This document shows positions 1 to 7,116 of a stretch of DNA of 9,204 bases, piece after piece. The position numbers and the translations under genes were made by a program. Below the pieces are notes generated by a model. The model saw nothing but the letters and a program-made list of their open reading frames with translations. It did no database searches and was not told the origin of the DNA. Each line of letters starts with the position of its first letter. Positions within the stretch are counted from its first letter, which is position 1. This DNA is from Milkweed yellows phytoplasma str. MW1 (GTDB lineage: Bacteria; Bacillota_I; Bacilli_A; Acholeplasmatales; Acholeplasmataceae), in the NCBI RefSeq assembly GCF_000309485.1, contig NZ_AKIL01000042.1, forward strand, positions 1 to 9,204, in the 5' to 3' direction.

Positions 1-41
1 TGTTTGTTTTCTTTTTTTTTAAAAAAAATTAATAAAAAAGA

Positions 42-70
42 TTGACTTTATTAAAAAATATTGTTAAAAT
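42..70 (+). promoter_or_regulatory. Probable promoter of the tRNA cluster
   Basis: A TTGACT -35 box (42-47) and a TAAAAT -10 box (65-70) are separated by 17 bp, each one mismatch from the sigma-70 consensus. The -10 is preceded by TGT (62-64), an extended -10 motif. Transcription would start near 77 and read a leader of about 150 nt before tRNA-Glu. In such AT-rich DNA, -10-like hexamers are common, so the call rests on the paired boxes and the correct spacing. Confidence 0.5.
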
Positions 71-94
71 CTTAAACGGTTGAAAATTAAAAGT

Positions 95-142
95 TATTTT
101 AAATTAATTAATTCATTTTGAGAAGAAATTAATTTAAAAATA
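95..142. repeat. Imperfect inverted repeat in the tRNA leader
   Basis: The left arm 95-109 (TATTTTAAATTAATT) is complementary to 127-142 with one bulged A. Inside it, TTC (112-114) can pair with GAA (122-124). The stem is pure A/T and lies between the putative tRNA promoter and tRNA-Glu. No T-tract follows at a terminator-like distance. It could form in the leader RNA or as a DNA cruciform, or be chance in AT-rich sequence. Confidence 0.35.
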
Positions 143-225
143 TCCTATTAATATTTCTTGTTAATAAAACTTATTTTTACTATTTTATTTCGCACTATTT
201 TTTAAGATTTAAATTATGCAAATAT

Positions 226-301
226 GGCCCGTTGGAGAAACGGTTAACTCACATGCCTTTCACGCATGCATTCACGGGTTCGAATCCCGTACGGGTCACC
301 A
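226..301 (+). tRNA. tRNA-Glu (anticodon TTC)
   Basis: A full cloverleaf of 76 nt with encoded CCA. The acceptor stem 226-232 pairs with 291-297 (one G-U), the discriminator is A298, and CCA is 299-301. The D stem is GAG/CTC (235-237, 248-250). The anticodon stem CATGC/GCATG encloses loop 257-263, which carries TTC at 259-261. The T arm ACGGG-TTCGAAT-CCCGT spans 274-290. It reads GAA and GAG. Its synthetase, gltX, lies 1.5 kb downstream. First of four clustered tRNAs, probably cut from a common precursor. Confidence 0.97.
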
Positions 302-325
302 ATTTTAAAAAAAACACTTAAAAAA

Positions 326-350
326 GCAACTCATAGCTCAATAATTGATA
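326..350 (+). repeat. Partial duplicate of the tRNA-Arg 5' half
   Basis: The segment starts GCAACTCATAGCTCAAT and matches the first 22 nt of the tRNA-Arg gene (354-375) with three small indels. Fourteen bases are identical (329-342 versus 356-369), offset by 27 bp. It contains the 5' acceptor and D-arm sequence but no anticodon arm, T arm or 3' acceptor strand, so it is not a functional tRNA. It is best read as a small tandem duplication or a tRNA remnant. Confidence 0.7.
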
Positions 351-353
351 TAG

Positions 354-430
354 GCACTCATAGCTCAATTGGATAGAGCATCTGACTACGGATCAGAAGG
401 TTAGGGGTTCGAGTCCTCTTGAGTGTGCCA
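354..430 (+). tRNA. tRNA-Arg (anticodon ACG)
   Basis: A complete 77-nt cloverleaf. The acceptor GCACTCA (354-360) pairs with 420-426 (first pair G-U), the discriminator is G427, and CCA is encoded at 428-430. The D stem is GCTC/GAGC (363-366, 376-379). The anticodon stem TCTGA/TCAGA encloses loop 386-392 with ACG at 388-390. The T arm 403-419 has a TTCGAGT loop. ACG anticodons are normally deaminated to ICG by TadA so as to read CGU, CGC and CGA. A partial copy of its own 5' half lies immediately upstream (326-350). Confidence 0.97.
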
Positions 431-458
431 TTTTAATTTTAAATATACAATTTTGAAG

Positions 459-535
459 CGGGAAGTAGCTTAGCTTGGTAGAGCGCCTGGTTTGGGACCA
501 GGAGGTCGCGGGTTCAAATCCTGTCTTCCCGACCA
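459..535 (+). tRNA. tRNA-Pro (anticodon TGG)
   Basis: A complete 77-nt cloverleaf. The acceptor CGGGAAG (459-465) pairs perfectly with CTTCCCG (525-531), the discriminator is A532, and CCA is encoded at 533-535. The D stem pairs 468-471 with 481-484. The anticodon stem CCTGG/CCAGG encloses loop 491-497 with TGG at 493-495. The C-G first pair and A discriminator are usual bacterial tRNA-Pro identity elements. UGG can read all four proline codons, as expected in a small tRNA set. Confidence 0.97.
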
Positions 536-546
536 TTAAAACAAAG

Positions 547-621
547 GCGAATGTCGTATAATGGCTATTACCCTAGCCTTCCAAGCTAGAGATGTGGGTT
601 CGATTCCCATCATTCGCTCCA
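547..621 (+). tRNA. tRNA-Gly (anticodon TCC)
   Basis: A complete 75-nt cloverleaf. The acceptor GCGAATG (547-553) pairs perfectly with CATTCGC (611-617), the discriminator is T618 as usual for tRNA-Gly, and CCA is encoded at 619-621. A short D stem pairs 556-558 with 569-571. The anticodon stem CTAGC/GCTAG encloses loop 578-584 with TCC at 580-582. It reads GGA and GGG. Last tRNA of the cluster; the DNA downstream is AT-rich with no convincing terminator. Confidence 0.96.
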
Positions 622-745
622 CATCGATTTATTCCAATAAAAACAAAAAAATAAAATTAATTATTTTTTGATGTTTTTAAGAAATTATTGTCTTTTGTAT
701 TAATATTATTTTTTTGTTTTTATTTGATTTTTTTTACAAAGCAAG

Positions 746-774
746 TTGACATTTTAACAGCAATGTATTATAAT
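746..774 (+). promoter_or_regulatory. Consensus sigma-70 promoter of rplM-rpsI
   Basis: TTGACA (746-751) and TATAAT (769-774) are both perfect consensus hexamers with the optimal 17-bp spacer. Transcription should start near 781, giving a leader of about 85 nt before the rplM ATG at 867. A perfect match at both boxes is unlikely by chance and fits a strongly expressed ribosomal protein operon. Confidence 0.88.
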
Positions 775-802
775 TAATAAGTACATTTAATCATTTTTCG
801 CA

Positions 803-834
803 ATTTTAAAATTTGGATAAAAAAATTTTAAAAT
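803..834 (+). promoter_or_regulatory. Hairpin in the rplM leader
   Basis: Bases 803-814 are perfectly complementary to 823-834 (12 A/T pairs), with an 8-nt loop GGATAAAA. The hairpin lies inside the predicted leader, 13 nt before the AGGAG ribosome-binding site. Firmicutes have an L13 leader RNA thought to be autoregulatory, so this could be its counterpart. The stem has no G-C pairs, and each arm contains a self-complementary ATTTTAAAAT, so chance is a real alternative. Confidence 0.3.
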
Positions 835-866
835 ATAAAATTTTTCTAGGAGCAATATTATTATTC

Positions 867-1340
867 ATGAATAACACAAACGTAGAACAAAAAAAAGAAT
901 TAAAATTAAACAATAAAACTATTAGCGTTAACGATCAAATGGTGACAAGAAAATGGTATATAGTAGACGCTGAAGGAAAAACTTTAGGACGTTTAGCAAC
1001 TAAAGTAGCTTCTGTTTTAAAAGGCAAAGGTAAAACTCATTATACTCCTCATATGGATAATGGCGATTATGTAGCAGTTATCAATGCTTCTAAAATCCAT
1101 TTAACAGGTAAAAAATGGGAACAAAAAACCTATTACAGACATTCAGGTTATCCAGGTGGTTTAACTAAAGTAATGGTTTCTGATATGTTGAAAAAAACTC
1201 CTACTTTAATCATTGAGAAAGCTGTTTTCGGCATGTTACCGCATACTAAACTTGGACGCCAAATGCGTAAAAAATTATTTGTTTATGCTAACGAATCGCA
1301 TAGGCACGAATCACAAAAACCTAAAGCGTTAGAGGTATAA
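867..1340 (+). CDS. rplM: 50S ribosomal protein L13
   Basis: L13 is a primary 23S rRNA-binding protein of the large subunit, needed early in assembly. The 157-residue product matches the family throughout: [18 protein letters not shown] (28-45), a [16 protein letters not shown] stretch, a LTGKKW segment, a [10 protein letters not shown] loop, [16 protein letters not shown], and an HESQKP C-terminus. The frame is open further up to TTG 813, but that would start inside the leader hairpin and has no ribosome-binding site. ATG 867 follows AGGAG (848-852) at a somewhat long 14-nt spacing. A later ATG (939) would leave fewer residues before the conserved core than usual and lacks a site. The chosen start gives about 24 residues before the core, a slightly long tail. 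It is expressed from the consensus promoter at 746-774 and overlaps rpsI by one base. Confidence 0.96.
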   Translation: MNNTNVEQKKELKLNNKTISVNDQMVTRKWYIVDAEGKTLGRLATKVASVLKGKGKTHYTPHMDNGDYVAVINASKIHLTGKKWEQKTYYRHSGYPGGLTKVMVSDMLKKTPTLIIEKAVFGMLPHTKLGRQMRKKLFVYANESHRHESQKPKALEV

Positions 1341-1738
1341 TGAAAATGAAGAAAAATCAATATTTTGGAACAGGCAGACGTAAAAGTTCTGTAGCGAGAG
1401 TTATTTTAACTTCTGGCACAGGACAAATTAAAATTAATAAAAGAGATTTTGCTAATTATGTCCCTTCTCAAGAAACTCGTTTAGAAACGTTAAAACCCTT
1501 AAATTTAACTAATACTTTAGAAAAATATGATGTGGTTGCGAATGTTCACGGCGGCGGAATAACTTCCCAAAGTGGAGCGATCCGTTTAGGCATTGCTAGA
1601 TCTTTATTAGAAGTCGAACCTAATTTAAGAGTTATTTTAAAAAAAGCTAGTTTATTGACTAGAGATTCACGTTGTGTTGAGCGTAAAAAATACGGTTTAA
1701 AAAAAGCTCGTCGTGCGCCTCAATTTTCCAAACGTTAA
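1340..1738 (+). CDS. rpsI: 30S ribosomal protein S9
   Basis: S9 sits in the head of the small subunit, and its C-terminal tail reaches the P-site tRNA. The 132-residue product has the family landmarks: [16 protein letters not shown] at the N-terminus, the [22 protein letters not shown] segment in the middle, then [22 protein letters not shown] and the invariant terminal SKR. Its ATG overlaps the rplM stop (TAATG at 1338-1342), implying translational coupling. AGAGG (1331-1335) lies only 4 nt before ATG 1340 but 10 nt before a second in-frame ATG at 1346, so the true start may be two codons later, giving the usual 130 residues. The rplM-rpsI pairing is nearly universal in bacteria. An intrinsic terminator follows. 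Confidence 0.97.
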   Translation: MKMKKNQYFGTGRRKSSVARVILTSGTGQIKINKRDFANYVPSQETRLETLKPLNLTNTLEKYDVVANVHGGGITSQSGAIRLGIARSLLEVEPNLRVILKKASLLTRDSRCVERKKYGLKKARRAPQFSKR

Positions 1739-1771
1739 TTTATTTCTTAATAATATTTTTACAAGCATGAG

Positions 1772-1797
1772 GAGCCTTTTAAAAAAGGCTCTTTTTT
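1772..1797 (+). terminator. Rho-independent terminator after rpsI
   Basis: GAGCCTTT (1772-1779) pairs with AAAGGCTC (1784-1791) around a four-base loop, followed at once by six T residues (1792-1797). It lies 33 bp after the rpsI stop and is the only textbook terminator in the window. It separates the rplM operon from gltX. Confidence 0.93.
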
Positions 1798-1830
1798 AAT
1801 TTTAAAAAACTTTATTAAAATAATTTATTA

Positions 1831-1836
1831 TATAAT
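1831..1836 (+). promoter_or_regulatory. Possible -10 box for gltX
   Basis: A perfect TATAAT lies 24 bp upstream of the gltX ATG, after the rpsI terminator, which makes a local promoter necessary. No good -35 box is visible at 16-18 bp. Transcription would start near 1843, leaving a very short leader that just holds the AAGGAG ribosome-binding site (1848-1853). Confidence 0.5.
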
Positions 1837-1860
1837 GAGTTTATTAGAAGGAGAAAGTAG

Positions 1861-3204
1861 ATGCAAAAAATAAGAGTGCGTTACGCCCCAAGTCCGACCG
1901 GTTTTTTACATATCGGTAACGCCAGAACTGCTTTATTTAACTATTTATTCTCTACGCGTTATCAAGGTGAATTAATTATTAGAATTGAAGATACTGATTT
2001 AGCGAGAAACGTCGCTGAAAGTGAAAAAAAACAATTAGAACAGTTAAATTGGTTAGGTATCAAATGGAACGAAGGGCCTGATATCGGAGGTCCTTTAGGG
2101 CCTTATAGACAATCCGAAAGATTAACGTTTTATCAAAAGTATACCCAAATATTGTTAGATAAAAAATTGGCTTACAAAGAATATCAAAATGATAATTCTA
2201 AATATGTAGTACGTTTTAAAGTTCCTGCTGAAACCAAATATGAGTTTAAAGATTTAATTCGAGGTTCTTTATCTTTCGATAGCAAAGAAATTGAAGACTG
2301 GATCATTATGAAAGAAAATGGTTATCCGACTTATAATTATGCTGTAGTGATAGATGACCATTTAATGGCGATTTCTCATATTTTCCGCGGCGAAGAACAT
2401 ATTACCAATACTCCGAAACAAATGATGATTTATCAAGCATTTGGGTGGGAAATACCTACTTTTGCCCATATTTCTTTAATTTTAAACGAACAGAAAAAGA
2501 AACTCAGTAAAAGAGATAAGAATGTAATTCAATTTATTGAAAAATACATGTCTTTAGGTTATGTTCCAGAAGCTTTATTTAATTTCTTGTTTCTCTTAGG
2601 TTTCGCCCCTAAAAGCAATAAAACTATTTTTTCTTTAGAAGAAATGGTGTCTTTATTTGATAAAACACGCTTTATTAAAGCGCCCGCTATTTTTGATGTA
2701 CTCAAATTATCCTTCATTAATAGCCAATATTTGAAAAAAATGACTCTTGTGGATTTAGTTTCTCGAACAGCCGTTTTTTTTAACCAAGCCAAGATTGTTA
2801 TTTCTCAGGAGAAATTAACCAAAATAGTGTCTTTATTTCAAAGTAGAATTAGTTATCTAGCAGAAATAGTACACTTATACCAAAGATTTTTTGTAGAACC
2901 GAAAGAAGTTAAAGAAGAATTTTTAATCTTTATTAAAGAAAATAAAGGTTTTAACTTGGTGCAAATTATATATAATATATTATATAAGTTAGAAAATTTT
3001 GATTCTGTTAACATCAAAGACAGTATCGCTAGCTTAGAACAACAATCCCCTTTAAAAGGTAAACATTTATTTATTTTAATTCGTATAGCATCTACTTTAC
3101 AAATGAATGGCCCACATTTACCTATTTATTTAGAATTATTAGGGAAAGAAACTGTTTTAAAAAATATCCAAACTATTTTAAGCCTCTTATCTGAAAAGAA
3201 TTGA
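1861..3204 (+). CDS. gltX: Glutamyl-tRNA synthetase
   Basis: A cytoplasmic class I synthetase that charges tRNA-Glu with glutamate. Phytoplasma-type bacteria generally lack GlnRS, so it probably also mischarges tRNA-Gln for repair by GatCAB; that is inference. The Rossmann fold carries the HIGH-type motif HIGN (17-20) within PSPTGFLHIGNART, and the KMSKS-type motif KLSKR (214-218). The GEEHITNTPKQ and YVPEALFNFL stretches are characteristic of the Firmicute enzyme. Residues from about 300 onward are the less conserved helical anticodon-binding region. The protein has 447 residues, against about 480 in Bacillus. The shortfall maps to one place: between AYKEY (104-108) and VVRFKVP (116-122) the usual insert of about 40 residues, which contains the CxC/zinc region in many GluRS, is nearly absent. 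ATG 1861 follows AAGGAG (1848-1853) at 7 nt. It ends with TGA. tRNA-Glu lies upstream in the same window. Confidence 0.96.
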   Translation: MQKIRVRYAPSPTGFLHIGNARTALFNYLFSTRYQGELIIRIEDTDLARNVAESEKKQLEQLNWLGIKWNEGPDIGGPLGPYRQSERLTFYQKYTQILLDKKLAYKEYQNDNSKYVVRFKVPAETKYEFKDLIRGSLSFDSKEIEDWIIMKENGYPTYNYAVVIDDHLMAISHIFRGEEHITNTPKQMMIYQAFGWEIPTFAHISLILNEQKKKLSKRDKNVIQFIEKYMSLGYVPEALFNFLFLLGFAPKSNKTIFSLEEMVSLFDKTRFIKAPAIFDVLKLSFINSQYLKKMTLVDLVSRTAVFFNQAKIVISQEKLTKIVSLFQSRISYLAEIVHLYQRFFVEPKEVKEEFLIFIKENKGFNLVQIIYNILYKLENFDSVNIKDSIASLEQQSPLKGKHLFILIRIASTLQMNGPHLPIYLELLGKETVLKNIQTILSLLSEKN

Positions 3205-3286
3205 TTTATTAAGTTAAAAAATTATCTGATAAAAAAAACAATCATTAATTAACAAATATCTTATTTTAAAAAGTAAAAGGAATATC

Positions 3287-4603
3287 ATGTTGAAAATTTA
3301 TAATTCATTAACCCAAAAAAAAGAAAATTTTACCCTTTTAAATGAAAATGAAGTTAATATTTATGTTTGTGGTCCAACTGTTTATGATCACCTTCATATC
3401 GGCAATATTAAACCTTTAATTTTTTTTGATATGATGAAAAGATATTTCACTTTATTAGATTTTAATGTTAAATTAGTCGTTAATATTACGGATGTAGATG
3501 ATAAAATAATTCAAACCGCTTTAGCTAACGACGCCACAGAAGCCCAAATTTCTAAACATTATATTCAAGCTTTTTTTACTTTATTAAAAAAACTAGATAT
3601 TGATACTATTGATAAATTTCCTTTGGTAACCAATTATATCAAGTCTATTATCATTTTTATCCAAGATTTAATTCAAAAAGGCTATGCTTATCTAACTAAC
3701 AAAGGCGTTTATTTTCGTGTTAATTTAATTGATAATTACGGTAGTTTAAGTAAACAAGATTTAACTAAATTGAAAAAAAATACTCGTAAAGAGTTAGATC
3801 CTCAAAAAGAAAATGTTGAAGATTTTATTTTATGGAAAAAAACCGACACAGGTGTTCAATACGAAAGTCCTTGGTGCTTAGGCCGACCTGGTTGGCATAC
3901 CGAATGTGTTGTCATGATTAAAGATATTTTTAAAACTACTATTGATATTCACGGCGGTGGCAATGATTTGAAATTTCCTCATCATGAAAATGAACAAGCT
4001 CAGTTTTTAGCTAGTCAAACAAAACCTTTAACTAATTTTTTCGTTCATATAGGACGGGTGGATTACCAAAAACAAAAAATGAGTAAATCCTTAAATAACG
4101 TTGTTTTAGCGAAAGATGTGTTAAAAGATTTTGAAGCTAACGTGATTAAATTCTTTTTTTTATCACATCATTACTTACAACCTATTAATTTTAGTTATGA
4201 ATTGCTTTTACCTATACAAACTAAATATCATAAAATAGTTTATACTTTAAATAAAAACAATTTTCAATTAAAAATGAATCATACAAAGACTTCTAGTAAA
4301 AAATTAGCTTATTTACAACAATTTCATCAGTTGATGCAAAATGATTTTGATACTCCTAATGTGGTCACACTCATAGATCAAATTATCAAAGAATTGAATA
4401 AAACTTATGTTTTAACCGAAATGTCCGAATTACAAAACACTTTATTATATTTGTTTCAACATTTAGGTATTTCTTTACCTTTAAAAAATATTACTCCCCA
4501 AGATGTAACTCTTTATCAAAAATGGCTTCAAGCGAGACAAAACAAAGATTTTAAACAAGCAGACCTTTTAAGAAAACTTTTAGAAGAAAAAAGTTTTATT
4601 TGA
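3287..4603 (+). CDS. cysS: Cysteinyl-tRNA synthetase
   Basis: A cytoplasmic class I synthetase that attaches cysteine to tRNA-Cys. The motif CGPTVYDHLHIGN (28-40) combines the first zinc ligand and the HIGH-type signature. Zinc ligands are complete by alignment with E. coli: Cys28, Cys207 (in GWHTEC), His232 and Glu236 (in HGGGNDLKFPHHENE, 222-236). KMSKS (264-268) is exact. The C-terminal DALR-type helical domain ends with LQARQNKDFKQADLLRKLLEE. The protein has 438 residues, against about 460 in E. coli; the difference lies mainly at the extreme C-terminus, where the tail after the last helix is missing. AAGGA (3277-3281) lies 5 nt before the ATG. gltX-cysS adjacency is classic Firmicute order; the serine acetyltransferase gene cysE that sits between them in Bacillus is absent. 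It ends with TGA. Confidence 0.97.
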   Translation: MLKIYNSLTQKKENFTLLNENEVNIYVCGPTVYDHLHIGNIKPLIFFDMMKRYFTLLDFNVKLVVNITDVDDKIIQTALANDATEAQISKHYIQAFFTLLKKLDIDTIDKFPLVTNYIKSIIIFIQDLIQKGYAYLTNKGVYFRVNLIDNYGSLSKQDLTKLKKNTRKELDPQKENVEDFILWKKTDTGVQYESPWCLGRPGWHTECVVMIKDIFKTTIDIHGGGNDLKFPHHENEQAQFLASQTKPLTNFFVHIGRVDYQKQKMSKSLNNVVLAKDVLKDFEANVIKFFFLSHHYLQPINFSYELLLPIQTKYHKIVYTLNKNNFQLKMNHTKTSSKKLAYLQQFHQLMQNDFDTPNVVTLIDQIIKELNKTYVLTEMSELQNTLLYLFQHLGISLPLKNITPQDVTLYQKWLQARQNKDFKQADLLRKLLEEKSFI

Positions 4604-4664
4604 AAAAAACATCTTTTTTCCAAAAACATGATAAAGTCGATATCAAAAACGGTAGGTTATGATT

Positions 4665-7079
4665 ATGAATAAAAAAACTGATAACAAATTTTTTAACCTG
4701 ACAGGGCTTCCGCAAGCAGAAGCAGAAAAACAACTACAAGAAAGAAAAAAAAATCTTAAAAAAGATAAGAATAGTAAAAGTGTGAAAGATATTATTGTTT
4801 CTAATGTTTTCACTTTGTTGAATTTATTAGTTTTAATCCTGTTTATTATTATTATTTCGATTAAAAGATATGATCAATTATTGTTTTTATTAGTTAATTG
4901 TTTAAATTTATCTTTAGGTATTGTCCAAGAAATTAAGGCTAAAAGAGTTTTAGATAAGATTTCTTTGTTAATGTCTAATGATACTTATGTAGTGCGCGAT
5001 AGTGTTTTAAAGTCAGCTTCTATGAATGAAGTAGTAGTTAAAGACCTTTTATTTTTAGAATTAGGGGCTCAGATTGTAGCAGATGCTAAAATCGTTGAAG
5101 GCGCTTTAGAAGTAAACGAATCTTTTTTAACAGGAGAATCTAAATCTGTTTTCAAAAGTAAAGGCGATTTTTTATATTCCGGTAGTTATGTTGTTTCTGG
5201 ACGTGCTTGTGCGGAAATTACGGCTGTGGGCAATGAGATGTATATTTCTAAATTAACCCATGAAGCAAAAAAATATAAAAACATCAAAACCCCTTTAATG
5301 CAAAATTTCGCTAATTTAGTCATGGTGATAATGATTTTATTAATCCCTACTACTTTTATTTTTTATTTTTCTTACGAATCTCACATTCGCGCTGAATCAG
5401 AATTCCTTTTAGGTTTAAGTGGTTTTATGATAGGAATGATGCCTTCAGGTTTATTCTTATTGACTAGCCTGTCTTTAGCGGTTGGTTTCGTTAATTTAGC
5501 GAAAAAGAACGCTTATATGAAAGATTTATTCGGGATTGAGGTGTTAACCCAAGTAGATATTTTATGTTTAGATAAAACTGGTACTATTACTGATGGAACT
5601 ATGGAAGTCAAAGAAGTTTATTCTTATCCGGAAGCTAAAAACGTTTCTGAAGATTTAATGATTAGTATTATTAGCTCTTTTCCGGATGATAACCCAACGC
5701 AAAAAGCTCTACATTATGAATTTGTAAATAATGAGGACTCTCCTAAAGGGAATCATAAAATCAAAAAGATTGAGTTTTTCTCTAGTTTAAGAAAATATAG
5801 CGCCGTAGAATTTGAGCAAGAAGGCACTTTTCTTTTAGGAGCTCCGGAAATTATTTTCAAAAAAAAGTTTGCTACAATCGAAAAAGATGTCGAAAAACAC
5901 GCTAAAATGGGTTATAGAGTGTTATTATTAGCTCAAACTAATGAAAGTATAGAAAAAATTGATCATAATACTGAATATCAAGCCGTTTCCTTAATTATGT
6001 TAGAAGATAAAATTAAAGCAGATGCTTTTGATACTGTGACTTATTTTAAAAATTTAGGCATTCAAATGAAAATCATTTCTGGTGATAATCCTTCTACTAT
6101 TTCTTATATCGCCCAAAGAATAGGCATTATTGAAAGTAAAAAACAAGCTATAAATTTAGCTGGTCTAAGCGAAAAAGAAATAATTAAAATAGCTCATAAA
6201 TACGATGTTTTTGGGCGAGCAACGCCAGAACAAAAACAAATTTTAATTAAAACTTTGAAACAAGATAATAAAAAAGTCGCGATGATTGGCGATGGTGTTA
6301 ATGATATTTTAGCTTTTAAAGAGTCAGATATGTCGATTGCTATGGCTTCTGGTAGCCCAGCAGCTCAAAATGTAGCTAATTTAGTTTTAATTGATTCTAA
6401 CTTTAGTTCTTTACCGCAAGTTGTTTCTGAAGGTAGAAGAGTAATTAATAATTTAGAAAAAAACTCAGTTTTATTTTTAGTAAAATCTATTTTATCTTTT
6501 TTATTAGCAGTCATTACTATTTTCCACAATTATTACTCTTCAATGGATGGTATAATTTTTCCTTTTGATCCTTTAAAATGGAATTTAATTGATATCTTTT
6601 TCATCGGAACCCCGTCTTTCTTTTTATCTTTAGAACCTAACGATAAACCTTTGAATAAAAATTTTTTAAGCAACATTTTAAAAAACGCTTTTTTCTTCGC
6701 TTCTTTAATTGCTTTTAATTATATTTACTTATTGCATTTGAAATGGGACGATCAGACGAATAGGCATGATAATGTTTCAGTCTTGTTAATGTTAATCACT
6801 TCCTTTAATTTCTGTTTCTTGTTTTTTAAGAACTGTCTTCCTTTTAATAAATGGAAAACATTATTATTTCACGTTATGGTTTTAGGTTTTTTACTCTTTG
6901 GATATTGGACTTTCTTCAGAAAAAGAGAATTCAAACAAGCATTGTTCAATATTACTGATAAAATATATGAGCATTTAACAGCTTTTATATTTTTAGCTAT
7001 TATCAATATTATTTTGGTTTTAGGCATGATATTTATTAAACAATTAACTGCTTTTAAACAGAAATTGTTTAATAAATAA
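4665..7079 (+). CDS. P-type cation-transporting ATPase (P2/CtpE-like)
   Basis: An integral membrane pump that couples ATP hydrolysis to cation movement through a phospho-aspartate. With the start at 4665 it has 804 residues. Visible in order: helices M1-M2 (about 46-91), actuator motif TGES (156-159), M3-M4 (about 215-278) with PSGL (260-263), phosphorylation motif DKTGT (303-307, Asp303), nucleotide-binding GAPE (392-395), SGDNP (472-476), hinge GDGVND (542-547), then six more hydrophobic segments, for ten in all. M6 contains a TPSFFLSLEP stretch near 649-658. The layout and M6 resemble the CtpE-type calcium/cation ATPases of Gram-positives rather than copper (no CPC) or potassium pumps. The ion cannot be read from the sequence: the M4 PEGL glutamate of calcium pumps is Ser261 here. 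ATG 4665 sits 7 nt after AGGT (4654-4657); ATG 4659 in the same frame is too close to that site. It lies between cysS and rlmB, where Bacillus has mrnC. Confidence 0.9.
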   Translation: MNKKTDNKFFNLTGLPQAEAEKQLQERKKNLKKDKNSKSVKDIIVSNVFTLLNLLVLILFIIIISIKRYDQLLFLLVNCLNLSLGIVQEIKAKRVLDKISLLMSNDTYVVRDSVLKSASMNEVVVKDLLFLELGAQIVADAKIVEGALEVNESFLTGESKSVFKSKGDFLYSGSYVVSGRACAEITAVGNEMYISKLTHEAKKYKNIKTPLMQNFANLVMVIMILLIPTTFIFYFSYESHIRAESEFLLGLSGFMIGMMPSGLFLLTSLSLAVGFVNLAKKNAYMKDLFGIEVLTQVDILCLDKTGTITDGTMEVKEVYSYPEAKNVSEDLMISIISSFPDDNPTQKALHYEFVNNEDSPKGNHKIKKIEFFSSLRKYSAVEFEQEGTFLLGAPEIIFKKKFATIEKDVEKHAKMGYRVLLLAQTNESIEKIDHNTEYQAVSLIMLEDKIKADAFDTVTYFKNLGIQMKIISGDNPSTISYIAQRIGIIESKKQAINLAGLSEKEIIKIAHKYDVFGRATPEQKQILIKTLKQDNKKVAMIGDGVNDILAFKESDMSIAMASGSPAAQNVANLVLIDSNFSSLPQVVSEGRRVINNLEKNSVLFLVKSILSFLLAVITIFHNYYSSMDGIIFPFDPLKWNLIDIFFIGTPSFFLSLEPNDKPLNKNFLSNILKNAFFFASLIAFNYIYLLHLKWDDQTNRHDNVSVLLMLITSFNFCFLFFKNCLPFNKWKTLLFHVMVLGFLLFGYWTFFRKREFKQALFNITDKIYEHLTAFIFLAIINIILVLGMIFIKQLTAFKQKLFNK

Positions 7080-7116
7080 TGCTTATCAACGTAATTTCAA
7101 GGAAAGAATTAAAACC

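Noticed and set aside
158..186. Second possible tRNA promoter, TTGTTA-17 bp-TATTTT
   Set aside because: Each hexamer matches only four of six consensus bases, which is common by chance here. The 42-70 pair is better.
641..677. Terminator-like hairpin after tRNA-Gly
   Set aside because: The stem is imperfect, has almost no G-C pairs and no clear T-tract after it. It is indistinguishable from random AT-rich sequence.
813..866. Longer L13 frame starting at TTG 813
   Set aside because: The extra residues are not part of L13, there is no ribosome-binding site before 813, and the TTG lies inside the leader hairpin. ATG 867 has AGGAG upstream.
2559..2792. Antisense open frame of 77 codons within gltX
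   Set aside because: It lies wholly inside a well-conserved gltX region, has no recognisable product, and its composition is simply the complement of the synthetase codons.
4602..4620. GAAAAAA/TTTTTTC hairpin at the cysS stop codon
   Set aside because: A 7-bp stem with a single G-C pair and no following T run. Too weak to call a terminator.
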